DNA of 13,027 nt from Promicromonosporaceae bacterium (lineage in GTDB: Bacteria; Actinomycetota; Actinomycetes; Actinomycetales; Cellulomonadaceae), in NCBI GenBank assembly GCA_009782865.1, contig WRIF01000011.1:1-13027 (forward strand). The letters are read 5' to 3'. The position numbers were made by a program, and so were the translations under genes. The notes under the pieces were generated by a model. It was not told the DNA's origin, ran no database searches, and saw only the letters and a list, made by a program, of their open reading frames with translations. This document shows, one piece after another, positions 6,016 through 12,995 of this stretch (within the stretch, counting starts at the first letter, position 1; every line of letters begins with the position of its first letter).

Positions 6016-6374
6016 CGCACATTCAGATGAAGCGCGTTTACGAGCCGGTTGATCCCGGCGATGGTTTCCGCGTGCTGGTGGATCGGCTGTGGCCGCGGGG
6101 GATATCAAAGGAGCGGGCGGGCATCGACCTGTGGGAAAAGGAGATCACCCCCAGCACCGAGCTGCGGCAGGACTACCACGGCGGGCGGCTCGACTGGGAC
6201 TCATTCTCGGCCCGATACCGAGCCGAACTGGAAGACGGCCCGGCGCTGGAGGCGTTCGCTGACCTGATCAGGGACAAGGACGATGTCACGCTGGTCTTTG
6301 CCGGCCGAGACACCGATCACACCCACGTGTTGGTGATCGTGGAGGCCTTGCGGGAGCGCGGGATCGGTGCGTAG
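6012..6374 (+). CDS. DUF488 (YeaO-like) family protein
   Basis: This 120-residue protein contains the family signature KRVYEPVDPGDGFRVLVDRLWPRGISKE at residues 7-34, then DLWEKEITPSTELRQDYH and a C-terminal DVTLVFAGRDTDHTHVLVIVEAL. DUF488 proteins are small cytoplasmic proteins with no settled function. Its length is usual for the family and the ATG gives the normal N-terminus. The start lies in the ATGA overlap with the GNAT gene; GAGGAG at the end of that gene is about 11 nt upstream, somewhat far for a ribosome site. The pairing with an acetyltransferase suggests a shared stress or modification role, which is inference only. Confidence 0.9.
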   Translation: MTHIQMKRVYEPVDPGDGFRVLVDRLWPRGISKERAGIDLWEKEITPSTELRQDYHGGRLDWDSFSARYRAELEDGPALEAFADLIRDKDDVTLVFAGRDTDHTHVLVIVEALRERGIGA

Positions 6375-6416
6375 CCCCTCGCCCGCCTGCGGACGCTTCG
6401 GCCGCCATCGCTCGTG

Positions 6417-8174
6417 TCAGACTTGTTTGCGTCCATCCTGTGGTTGGGGTTGGAACCAGTCGGGGCCGGGGGCGATGTCTATTGGCCCGTGGAGTGTTGG
6501 GGTGCCGCCGGTGATGACGGCGATGATGTTGTCGAAAGATTCTGAGCCGGGGTCCATGGGGTAGGTGTGGGCTTGGAAGGGGTCCCAGACGGTGTCTGGG
6601 CGGTCGTCGTCGTGGACGGTGCGGTCGCCGGCTCTTAGGCGGGTTATGTCTCCGCCTGTGGTGGTGGAGGGACCGTGCCCGATGGGGCCTTCCCAGGGGC
6701 GTTGCCTGGGGTCGTGGATGATGGGCGGAAGCGGAGTGACGCGAGACATGAAGTTCAACACGCCGCTGGCGCCGGGGACCGCCTGGATGAAGTCGCGGCC
6801 TGCCATGATCGCAAAGTGGTTGGGGCCGGGCGGGAAGCAGTCGATGCCGCGCACCTTGTGACTTAGGCCTGGTGAGGCGACGTGGATGACCTTGGTGGCG
6901 GGCATCCCGTTCATCAACGCGGCCCCCACGGTGGGGCTGCCGTAGGAGTGTCCGATGATGGTTAGGTTCTGCTGGCGTGGGGGCCGGTAGACCGAGGAGA
7001 CAAACCGGGCCAAGTCCGGGCCCATCGCGACGGAAAAATCACGGTTCGGCGCATCGAAAGGAATGCTTTGCGGGAACGCCCCGCCGCCGAAGGCAAACAT
7101 CGCCGTCGGCCCACCTTCCTCGTTGGCTGCCAGGAAGAAGTTGCGGGCGCGTTGATCCGTCCCTTCGCGGAAGCCTCGCATGTTGGTGCCGGTGCCGGGC
7201 ACGACTACCCCGACGTTGACTACCCAGTCAGGCACGTCTCCTGCTGCGTTGAACGGGCCGTGGTAGGTGATGATCGACCCAGTATTCGGGCAGAAGGCGA
7301 TCACATGCGTGCCTGGTTCGTAAGCGAAGTTGCCGTAGCGGTCGAAACGTCGAATCGGTGCGGTGAGTAGCTGGTTGAGGGAGTCTCGCCAGGCTGTGAG
7401 TTCGGCGATGTCTCGTAGCACCTCTAGGTGACCAAAGGAGTTGATCGGTGATGCTTCGAAGGCCTTGAGTTGCAGGTCGAGGGCCTTGAGGCGGGCCTCG
7501 ACCTCACCCAGTTCGGCCCTCATGTTCAGGACGTTGGCCTGGGCGCGGTACATGATGGGGACGCCGTCGAGGTTCCCGATGACCTCAGGGTGTCCTTCTA
7601 TGAGGGTGTCGCGTAGGTCTGGGGTCAGGGTGTCCCACAGGGCGCGGACCGCCTCGTAGCTGTCCATCTCGGTTAGGAGATGGGCGATCTGGGCAGCGTT
7701 CAGTCCGGCTAGCAGGTCTGTTTGGGAGCCTATGGTTGTGAGTCCGGTGAACAGGGCGGCTAGGTTGAGGGCGCCGGTGTTGGGGCAGAACGAGTCCCGG
7801 ATTGCCTGGGCGAGGCGGGTCAGGAGGTCGGCTTCATCGGCGACAGGCCGGAGGCGCGCACCGCCCTGCCAGGCGCCGGCCGCCGCCGTGTCAGCCTCAT
7901 CTAGATCGGTAGCGGCTCCATCTATGAAACGCGACAACCCGCCCAGCGCCGCCACCATCGCTGAGACCGCCTTAGCAGCCCCTGACGTAGCCCGCTCCGC
8001 CTCTGCGACCGCCAACCCGTCCATCAGACACAAAGCCTCAGTCGCCACTGAAAAGTAGTCCATCCGCGCCCGATCATCACCAGCCAACAGGCCCCGCAAC
8101 GCCGCACACCGCCCCGAAACAGCCCCCGAGTTACTGACAATCTCACCGCTCGCTGAACACCTCCGGGCTATCAA
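6417..8174 (-). CDS. DUF1023 family alpha/beta hydrolase
   Basis: A 585-residue protein. Residues 1 to about 280 are largely helical and contain the family phrase HPEVIGNLDGVPIMYRAQAN (195-214), followed by a coiled-coil-like stretch (about 218-240). The hydrolase domain follows: VGVVVPGTGTNM (321-332), AMFAFGGGAFPQS, nucleophile elbow GHSYGS with Ser410, GRDFIQ with Asp461, and AHTYPMDPGSESF with His536 as the likely catalytic His. The family is thought to contain esterase/lipase-like enzymes; the substrate is unknown. No signal peptide or membrane helix is visible. FCPNTG occurs twice (129-134 and 294-299). The start is uncertain: TTG at 8174 overlaps the upstream gene by 32 nt and keeps a natural-looking N-terminus (GEIVSNSGAVSGR). 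It is the second gene of a two-gene unit. Confidence 0.82.
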   Translation of the reverse strand: MIARRCSASGEIVSNSGAVSGRCAALRGLLAGDDRARMDYFSVATEALCLMDGLAVAEAERATSGAAKAVSAMVAALGGLSRFIDGAATDLDEADTAAAGAWQGGARLRPVADEADLLTRLAQAIRDSFCPNTGALNLAALFTGLTTIGSQTDLLAGLNAAQIAHLLTEMDSYEAVRALWDTLTPDLRDTLIEGHPEVIGNLDGVPIMYRAQANVLNMRAELGEVEARLKALDLQLKAFEASPINSFGHLEVLRDIAELTAWRDSLNQLLTAPIRRFDRYGNFAYEPGTHVIAFCPNTGSIITYHGPFNAAGDVPDWVVNVGVVVPGTGTNMRGFREGTDQRARNFFLAANEEGGPTAMFAFGGGAFPQSIPFDAPNRDFSVAMGPDLARFVSSVYRPPRQQNLTIIGHSYGSPTVGAALMNGMPATKVIHVASPGLSHKVRGIDCFPPGPNHFAIMAGRDFIQAVPGASGVLNFMSRVTPLPPIIHDPRQRPWEGPIGHGPSTTTGGDITRLRAGDRTVHDDDRPDTVWDPFQAHTYPMDPGSESFDNIIAVITGGTPTLHGPIDIAPGPDWFQPQPQDGRKQV

Positions 8175-8838
8175 TCCGGAAGGTCATGGACGGCCGGTCA
8201 CGGAAGTTGATTGTCATTCGCCACACCCCACCCACATCCTCCCTCAACAACGTCCACTGCATCCTGGGCCTGTCAGTAAACGAGGCCCGCCAACCACGCT
8301 CCACCAACACATCAACCACCCGCTGCGCCAACTCCACATTGAACGACCCCTGCTCAGTCGACTCCTCACCAGCCATCTGCAGGTTCAGGTCCCACGTCCA
8401 GCGCCGCCACCGCTCATCCCAACCCGGCCCAAACCGATACCGCGTCGGCGCAGACCTCTCACTCCCTACCGAGTCATCCCGTACGAAACTCGCCCCTGGA
8501 CCCAAGTCAACGAGCAGCGCCTCCAGCTCCTCAATGGACTGCCAACGCCCATCTAGCCGCGTGATGGCATTCGGTGCGAACTCGCGGAGCCGCGCGATCT
8601 CCTCAGCCAAGTCAAGTTCGCGCCGCGGTACATCCTCCAACAGCACCAGCAGCTCCGTACCAAATTCCTCGGCGCGAACCTGCACCTCCTCCAACGTCGC
8701 CGTATCCGGAATCCTCTCCGGCATCCGAGCACCTCCTAACAGCCAAGCCAACACCAACACAAACGTGAAAATCCCTGCCAAAACGCCCAGACCCCGACGT
8801 ACCCCAGAGGCTCCCCGGGCACGACTAGCATCCGACAT
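8143..8838 (-). CDS. Membrane-anchored protein of unknown function
   Basis: This 231-residue protein is not recognised as a named family. Residues 1-16 are basic and small-residue rich. Residues 17-36 (LGVLAGIFTFVLVLAWLLGG) form one membrane helix without a lipobox, so most of the chain should be extracytoplasmic. The exported part starts with an acidic amphipathic stretch (TATLEEVQVRAEEFGTELLV and on) and continues into a strand-rich region with repeated Trp (RWRRWTWDLNLQM, WRASFTDRPRMQWTLL). It overlaps the DUF1023 gene and shares its transcript, so the two products may act together, for example as anchor or partner. Start ATG 8838 is supported by a -10 hexamer 6 nt upstream and the N-terminal helix position. 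Confidence 0.65.
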   Translation of the reverse strand: MSDASRARGASGVRRGLGVLAGIFTFVLVLAWLLGGARMPERIPDTATLEEVQVRAEEFGTELLVLLEDVPRRELDLAEEIARLREFAPNAITRLDGRWQSIEELEALLVDLGPGASFVRDDSVGSERSAPTRYRFGPGWDERWRRWTWDLNLQMAGEESTEQGSFNVELAQRVVDVLVERGWRASFTDRPRMQWTLLREDVGGVWRMTINFRDRPSMTFRIDSPEVFSER

Positions 8839-8844
8839 GCCGCG

Positions 8845-8850
8845 ACGCTA
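8845..8850 (-). promoter_or_regulatory. Extended -10 hexamer TAGCGT for the membrane-protein/DUF1023 unit
   Basis: On the minus strand TGT-TAGCGT reads as an extended -10 and ends 6 nt before the ATG at 8838. No ribosome site lies between them, so a leaderless transcript is predicted. It is divergent from the HAD gene promoter about 110 bp away. Confidence 0.45.
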
Positions 8851-8957
8851 ACACGGCCCGAACAGCACGCCAGAACCAGTGGCGTCATCGCTCTCGTCGA
8901 CGCCATTGTCGGGTTTTCGGCCGAGAGACAGGCACCGCAGCTGCCGTGGCGGCGGCG

Positions 8958-8966
8958 TGATAGATT
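8958..8966 (+). promoter_or_regulatory. Extended -10 TGA-TAGATT for leaderless HAD gene
   Basis: TAGATT (8961-8966), preceded by TG one base upstream, ends 6 nt before the GTG at 8973. The intervening GACGCG is not a ribosome site. This is the clearest leaderless promoter in the window. Confidence 0.5.
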
Positions 8967-8972
8967 GACGCG

Positions 8973-9668
8973 GTGCCACCGCTGCCTGCCGCCGTCCTTT
9001 GGGACATGGATGGAACCCTGATCGACTCCGAGCCCTATTGGATGGCCGCGGAAACCGAACTCGTGGAATCCCATGGGGGAACCTGGACGGAGGAACAGGC
9101 CCTGCAGATGGTGGGAAACTCCCTGCCCACCTCGGCCAAGATCCTGCAGCAGGCGGGGGTAGACCTTACCGAAGCCGCGATCATCGACTTCCTGCTGGAG
9201 CGAGTGGTCGCCCAGGTGAAGGCCCACACCCCGTGGCTGGCGGGCGCACGCGAGCTGCTCTCCGCCCTGGTTGCTGCGCAGGTGCCCTGTGCGCTGGTCA
9301 CCGCCTCGTATCGGCAGTTCGCCGAGATTGTGGTGGAACGCTCCGGCGGGGCGCTGCAGGTGGTGGTCACCGGTGATGAGGTGACCCACGGCAAGCCCCA
9401 CCCCGAGCCCTATCTCACCGCCGCCGCCCGCCTGGGGGTGCCCGCCGAGCGCTGTGTGGCCATCGAAGACTCAGACACTGGAATCGCCTCCGCGATGGCG
9501 GCCGGCGCCAGGGTGCTGGGCGTCGAGTCCCACGTGCCATTGCCCGCCAGCCCGCTACTTTCCACCGCCTCCAGCCTGGCCCGGGTGGACCTGGAGGCGC
9601 TGTCCCGCATCGCCGCCGGAGAGGTTCTCCACCTGGCCTCCGGTGCATCGACCAAGGTGCAGGCATGA
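8973..9668 (+). CDS. HAD superfamily (subfamily IA) phosphatase, phosphoglucomutase-like
   Basis: This 231-residue protein has all four HAD motifs: DMDGTLIDSE with Asp11 nucleophile and Asp13; Thr110/Ser112 in ALVTASYRQ; Lys141 in HGKPHPEPY; and Glu165-Asp166 with Asp168 in AIEDSDTGIASAMAAG. The helical cap lies between motifs I and II (about residues 17-90), as in beta-phosphoglucomutase-like and sugar-phosphate phosphatases. It should be a cytoplasmic Mg2+-dependent phosphatase of a small phosphorylated metabolite, not identified. GTG at 8973 is chosen because only nine residues precede the DMDGT motif and a -10 hexamer lies 6 nt upstream. The gap to the next gene is 54 bp, and that gene has its own -10 candidate. 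Confidence 0.9.
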   Translation: MPPLPAAVLWDMDGTLIDSEPYWMAAETELVESHGGTWTEEQALQMVGNSLPTSAKILQQAGVDLTEAAIIDFLLERVVAQVKAHTPWLAGARELLSALVAAQVPCALVTASYRQFAEIVVERSGGALQVVVTGDEVTHGKPHPEPYLTAAARLGVPAERCVAIEDSDTGIASAMAAGARVLGVESHVPLPASPLLSTASSLARVDLEALSRIAAGEVLHLASGASTKVQA

Positions 9669-9711
9669 CGGACGAGGGCAGGCCTCCGGCCCTGATCGAG
9701 AGCCGGGCCGA

Positions 9712-9717
9712 TAGCCT
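9712..9717 (+). promoter_or_regulatory. -10 hexamer TAGCCT before the NfeD-like gene
   Basis: TAGCCT ends 5 nt before the GTG at 9723, with no Shine-Dalgarno sequence between. It fits the TANNNT leaderless pattern but is a weaker hexamer and the spacing is at the short end. Confidence 0.3.
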
Positions 9718-9722
9718 GGCCG

Positions 9723-10259
9723 GTGTTGGGCATGCTTAGCGTCTTCATCGTCGTCGGCTCCGCCGGGGTAGTCCTCCTGCTGCTCTCGGCCTTCCTGGGC
9801 AGCATCGCCCAGGGCGTCGACTCTTGCCTGGACTTCCTGCACGTCGGGATTTCCTCTGCGGCGCTCGCCGTGGCCATGGCGATCTTTGGGGCGGCGGGCA
9901 CCATAGCCTGGATGTCCACCGATAGCGCGTGGCTTGCTGCCGTCATCGCGGTGGTGGCGGCGGCCGTCATGGCGGTGGTGTCTCATCGGCTGATATCGGC
10001 CGCGGACGTGGACAAGGGCCGGGCCAACCGCTCGGTTGTCGGCCTGCTGGGCACGGTCACCTCGCCCGTCTCCGTCACGGTCGGGGAGGTGCGCCTAGAC
10101 GACAGGCGCGAGGTGGAGACGTACCTGGCTCGCATCGGCGGGCAAGACGAGATCGACTCCCTGCTGGGACGCCCCGAGCAGGAGCCCCTCGCCGTGGGGA
10201 CCCGAATCATTGTGCGATCACAAGACGAGGACGGCAAACTGCTGGTCACCTCGCTCTAG
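9723..10259 (+). CDS. NfeD-like (YuaF-type) membrane protein
   Basis: This 178-residue protein has three membrane helices at about residues 5-28, 40-63 and 68-90, then a cytoplasmic beta-rich domain. That domain begins SVVGLLGTVTSPVSVTVGEV and ends PLAVGTRIIVRSQDEDGKLLVTSL, the pattern of the NfeD OB-fold (G-x-x-G-x-V start, V-G-T-x-I-x-V near the end). A roughly 40-residue segment with REVETYLARIGGQDEIDSLL interrupts the usual short domain. NfeD proteins are encoded next to flotillin/stomatin-like proteins and are thought to work with them in membrane microdomains; a flotillin gene follows after 24 bp. The GTG start has no ribosome site; GTG-TTG-GGC-ATG leaves ATG 9732 as an alternative three residues in. 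Confidence 0.75.
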   Translation: MLGMLSVFIVVGSAGVVLLLLSAFLGSIAQGVDSCLDFLHVGISSAALAVAMAIFGAAGTIAWMSTDSAWLAAVIAVVAAAVMAVVSHRLISAADVDKGRANRSVVGLLGTVTSPVSVTVGEVRLDDRREVETYLARIGGQDEIDSLLGRPEQEPLAVGTRIIVRSQDEDGKLLVTSL

Positions 10260-10271
10260 CGCACCAAACCG

Positions 10272-10277
10272 AAAGGA
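10272..10277 (+). promoter_or_regulatory. Ribosome binding site of the flotillin gene
   Basis: AAAGGA lies 6 nt before the ATG at 10284. It is one of the few clear Shine-Dalgarno sequences in the window, and it contrasts with the leaderless-looking start of the NfeD-like gene. Confidence 0.7.
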
Positions 10278-10283
10278 AGATAG

Positions 10284-11690
10284 ATGGCGATCCTGATCGC
10301 AGTTGCAGTTGTTCTGGTGGTGCTGCTGGCACTCGCCCTGTTCATCGCCTCCCGAGTGCGGACGGTCTCTCCCAATGAGGCCCTGATCGTGGTGGGGCGG
10401 GGAGCCGGGCGCAAGAGCCAGGACATGACCGAGGGGCAGAAGGTGATCGTGGGTGGCCGCACCTTCGTCTGGCCCATCCTGCAGAAGGCCTACCCGCTCG
10501 ACCTCTCGCAGCGTTCGGTGGACATCCGCATCGATGCGGTGGACGAGAACTTCGTGCCCGTGTCCCTCAATGCGACCGTGCAGTTCAAGGTGCGCGGCGA
10601 CGAGTCGAGCGTGCGCCGAGCCGCGCAGCGCTTCTTGGCCCAGCAGGGCAACATCTCCAACTCGATGACCCAGGTCTTTGACGGGGCCCTTCGTCCCATC
10701 ATCGGCTCCATGACCGTCCAGGGTCTGATCTCGGACCGCGCTACCCTGCACGAGAAGACCACCGAGGCGGTCAAGGACGACCTGGCCGAGCAGGGATTCC
10801 AGATTGACCTGATCAAGTTCTCTGGGGTCACCACCCCAGGCTCCACGTACCTGGCCGACCTGGGGCGTGCCGAGGCCGCGCAGGCCGCGCAGAAGGCCGC
10901 AGTGGCGGAGGCCAAGGCCACGCTCATTTCGGAGACGGAGAAGATCAACACCACCGAGGAGATTGCCGCCCGCGAGCGTGACCTGGCGCTGAAGCAGGCG
11001 CAGATCAAGGTGGAGACCGATGCGGCGCAGGCCAAGGCCAATGCCGCCGGCCGCCTGGCGGCCGCGGAGCAGGATCGCATGATTGCCATCGAGGAGCAGA
11101 AGGCCCTCGTGGAGAAGGCCAAGGCCACCGATGCGCAGCTCGACGTGGATGTGCGCCGCCCCGCCGAGGCGGAGAAGTATGCCGCCATCCAGAAGGCCGA
11201 GGCCGACCGGGAGACCGCCAATGCGGCGGCGGAGGCCGACGCCTTCCGCCGGATGAAGGTTGCCGAGGCCAACCAGAAGGCGGCCGAGGCCGATGCCCAG
11301 GCCAAGCGGGCCGAGGGTGAGGCGCTCGCCTCTGTGCGCCGCGCCCAGGGTGAGGCCGAGGCCTTCGCCCTGGAGGCGGAGGGCATCGCCAAGGCGAGGG
11401 CCCTGGAGGAGCAGGCCAAGGCCCTGGCCAACCAGGGTGAGGGGGTCCTGCTGCAGCAGTTGATCGCGGCTCTGCCGCAGGTGGTCGAGGCCGCGGCCAA
11501 GCCGATTGGTGACATCGACAGCCTCACCGTGGTGTCCACCGACGGGGCCAATGCCCTGACCAAGACGGTGGCCAACACCGTCTCGCAGGGGACCGGCGTC
11601 CTGGGCTCGTTGCTTCCCGGGCTGGACCTGGGGAACCTGCTGGCCTCCCTGGCCGGCGGCCAGGCGGAGGGCGCGCCCAAGGGCGAGTAG
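10284..11690 (+). CDS. Flotillin / SPFH domain protein
   Basis: This 468-residue protein has an N-terminal membrane segment (residues 2-23, ILIAVAVVLVVLLALALFI), then the SPFH/band-7 domain (about 28-205). The domain starts VSPNEALIVVGRGAGRKSQ and contains LDLSQRSVDIRIDAVDENFV and the segment GDESSVRRAAQRFL. Residues about 205-400 are a long Ala/Glu/Lys-rich coiled coil with recurring AEA triplets (QKAEADRETANAAAEADAFR), typical of flotillin. The tail is Gly/Leu-rich. Bacterial flotillins (YuaG/FloT, YqfA types) oligomerise on the inner membrane and organise functional microdomains. The upstream NfeD-like partner and a good ribosome site support a two-gene operon. A tandem-repeat terminator lies about 175 bp downstream. 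Length and domain order are normal. Confidence 0.93.
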   Translation: MAILIAVAVVLVVLLALALFIASRVRTVSPNEALIVVGRGAGRKSQDMTEGQKVIVGGRTFVWPILQKAYPLDLSQRSVDIRIDAVDENFVPVSLNATVQFKVRGDESSVRRAAQRFLAQQGNISNSMTQVFDGALRPIIGSMTVQGLISDRATLHEKTTEAVKDDLAEQGFQIDLIKFSGVTTPGSTYLADLGRAEAAQAAQKAAVAEAKATLISETEKINTTEEIAARERDLALKQAQIKVETDAAQAKANAAGRLAAAEQDRMIAIEEQKALVEKAKATDAQLDVDVRRPAEAEKYAAIQKAEADRETANAAAEADAFRRMKVAEANQKAAEADAQAKRAEGEALASVRRAQGEAEAFALEAEGIAKARALEEQAKALANQGEGVLLQQLIAALPQVVEAAAKPIGDIDSLTVVSTDGANALTKTVANTVSQGTGVLGSLLPGLDLGNLLASLAGGQAEGAPKGE

Positions 11691-11762
11691 CAAGGCGTCG
11701 AGCAAGGTCAGCGAAGGCAAAGACGGCTCAACAACGCACGCAGAGACGACGACCTAGCGACG

Positions 11763-11887
11763 ACGACGAGGCCCCGGCGGGTTTGCCCGCCCCAAGGGGA
11801 TTGCATACAGACGACGAGGCCCCGGCGGGTTTGCCCGCCCCAAGGGGATTGCACACAGACGACGAGGCCCCGGCGGGTTTGCCCGCC
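11763..11887. repeat. 48-bp tandem repeat, three copies, built around terminator hairpins
   Basis: Copies start at 11763, 11811 and 11859, an exact 48-bp period. Copies 1 and 2 differ by a single base (T at 11806, C at 11854). Copy 3 matches for 29 bp and then continues into the 3' arm of a full terminator. Copies 1 and 2 each contain GGCGGG-TTTG-CCCGCC, a 6-bp stem, then CCCCAAGGGG. So they carry shortened versions of the same hairpin. Together the array puts three GC-rich hairpins in series between the flotillin gene and the convergent lipoprotein gene. Confidence 0.9.
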
Positions 11888-11895
11888 GGGGCCTC
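11864..11895. terminator. Strong intrinsic-type hairpin between convergent genes
   Basis: A perfect 14-bp stem (arm GAGGCCCCGGCGGG at 11864-11877, loop TTTG, complementary arm 11882-11895) is followed on the plus strand by CTTTG, a weak T-run. It lies between the flotillin stop (11690) and the lipoprotein stop (11954) and can work in both directions. It is the third and complete member of the 48-bp repeat set. Confidence 0.8.
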
Positions 11896-11953
11896 CTTTG
11901 TCCGCTGTCTCAGTTACGGACTCGCCGTCACGGTGGTGACGGAGCCTGTCGCG

Positions 11954-12709
11954 CTAGCCGCGCGTGTAGGTCCAGGTTGACTCCATGCCGGGGGTCAGCC
12001 AGTTGATGGTCAACGTGTCGCCGTCGATCGAGAAAGAGTAGGGCGCGTAGATGCCCATGATTTCGGAGATCATCAGGATGCCGTCGTCGTCGATGTGCCA
12101 GGTCATGGTTCCATCGCCCGCCTGGCGGGCGGTCTCGGACTCGCCGGTGCCGTCGGCGTTGAAGGTGTACCAAGGGCTGCCCAGGAAGTACCAGGTGCCG
12201 ATCAGGGCGTCCACGTCGGCGTTGCCGGTGGCGGCCTCGGTGGGCTCGGGGGTGGGCTCCTCCGTCGGTTCAGGTTCCTCGGTCGGCTCCTCCGTTGGCG
12301 TCTCCTCGGGCTCAGGGGTTTCCTCCGGCTCCGGCTCGGCGGCGGCAACCGGCCACTCGGGGCGCTCGGAGGGGGCGCCGAGGATGGTCACGCCGGGGCA
12401 CTGGGCCGATTCCCAGTCGATCAGGTTGGCACTCGCCATGAAGCGAGGGCTCTGCAGGGTGCTGAGGTCGGGGGAGCCCTGGCTCCAGTAGTCGATCTGC
12501 ACCTGGAGGGCGTCGGCCAGGTCGCCGTCCGCCGGGGCGGCGTCCAGCAGGGTCTCCAGGCGGGCCACGGCGGCGGTCGGGTCGGTTGACGGGCTGCCGG
12601 CATCGCGCAGGGCGGTGCAGAAGGCGTCGTTCTCGGACCCGCCGCAGCCGGTCAGGGTGGTGGCCAGCAGGGCGGCCGCGAGCGCAGCCAGGCCAAGTCT
12701 CTTCTTCAT
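11954..12709 (-). CDS. Putative secreted lipoprotein with Pro/Glu/Thr linker
   Basis: This 251-residue protein has a lipoprotein signal peptide: MKKR, a hydrophobic stretch, then lipobox LTGC with Cys22 as the lipidation site. The mature N-terminal region (23-120) has Cys31 and Cys104, which could form a disulfide. Residues 125-160 are a repetitive Pro-Glu-Thr linker made of EEPT/EPEET units. The C-terminal domain (165-251) begins DALIGTWYFLGSPWYTFNADGTG and has alternating strands ending in TWTYTRG, resembling small lipocalin-like or DUF-type beta domains that measure as GTW-start barrels. The function is unknown. The start is ATG 12709, with AAGGA ending 4 nt upstream; a longer open frame upstream runs through a repeat array and is rejected. 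It converges on the flotillin gene. Confidence 0.8.
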   Translation of the reverse strand: MKKRLGLAALAAALLATTLTGCGGSENDAFCTALRDAGSPSTDPTAAVARLETLLDAAPADGDLADALQVQIDYWSQGSPDLSTLQSPRFMASANLIDWESAQCPGVTILGAPSERPEWPVAAAEPEPEETPEPEETPTEEPTEEPEPTEEPTPEPTEAATGNADVDALIGTWYFLGSPWYTFNADGTGESETARQAGDGTMTWHIDDDGILMISEIMGIYAPYSFSIDGDTLTINWLTPGMESTWTYTRG

Positions 12710-12843
12710 GGTTTCCTTTTGGTTAGGTATACGCCTCATGCCTCGTTCTGAGGCCAAGCACGGCATCCTACCGGTGCTTGATGGGGTGGTGACGCGGCGT
12801 GTCCGGCATCCGGTCACCGGTGGTGCAGCCTGCCTATCCTTTC

Positions 12844-12962
12844 CTGGGACGTCACGTTGACACTGGGACGCCGCGTTGACACTGGGACGCCGCGTTGACA
12901 CTGGGACGCCGCGTTGACACTGGGACGCCGCGTTGACACTGGGACGCCGCGTTGACACTGGG
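12844..12962. repeat. 19-bp tandem repeat array
   Basis: The unit GTTGACACTGGGACGCCGC repeats with an exact 19-bp period at 12856, 12875, 12894, 12913 and 12932. A partial copy lies at each end (12844-12855 and 12951-12962). The copies are identical apart from the left-edge partial, which has ACGTCAC in place of ACGCCGC. Each unit contains TTGACA, the consensus -35 hexamer on the plus strand. No spacers are present and 19 is not a multiple of three, so it is neither CRISPR nor a coding repeat. It lies upstream of the lipoprotein gene. Confidence 0.9.
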
Positions 12963-12995
12963 GCAGGCCGGGAGCCGGGCCGGGCGGCAGTTTGC

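Noticed and set aside
10218..11720. 500-codon open frame antisense to the flotillin gene.
   Set aside because: It is a GC-rich shadow of the coiled-coil codons: Leu/Gly-rich with no recognisable domain, while the plus strand encodes a clear flotillin.
11783..11980. Plus-strand open frame of 65 codons encoding a 16-residue repeat across the terminator array.
   Set aside because: The repeat arises because 48 bp is divisible by three. The frame lies on terminator hairpins, has no ribosome site or -10 box, and its end is not protein-like.
12726..12731. TATACC as the -10 of the lipoprotein promoter.
   Set aside because: The hexamer is acceptable but the nearest -35-like TTGGCC is 20 bp away; not listed as a feature.
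12710..12958. Upstream extension of the lipoprotein frame to a start at 12958.
   Set aside because: It would place 83 residues, partly encoded by the 19-bp array, before a perfect signal peptide. The ATG at 12709 has a ribosome site and starts MKKR.
12844..12962. CRISPR array.
   Set aside because: The 19-bp units are directly contiguous with no spacers and no cas genes are present.
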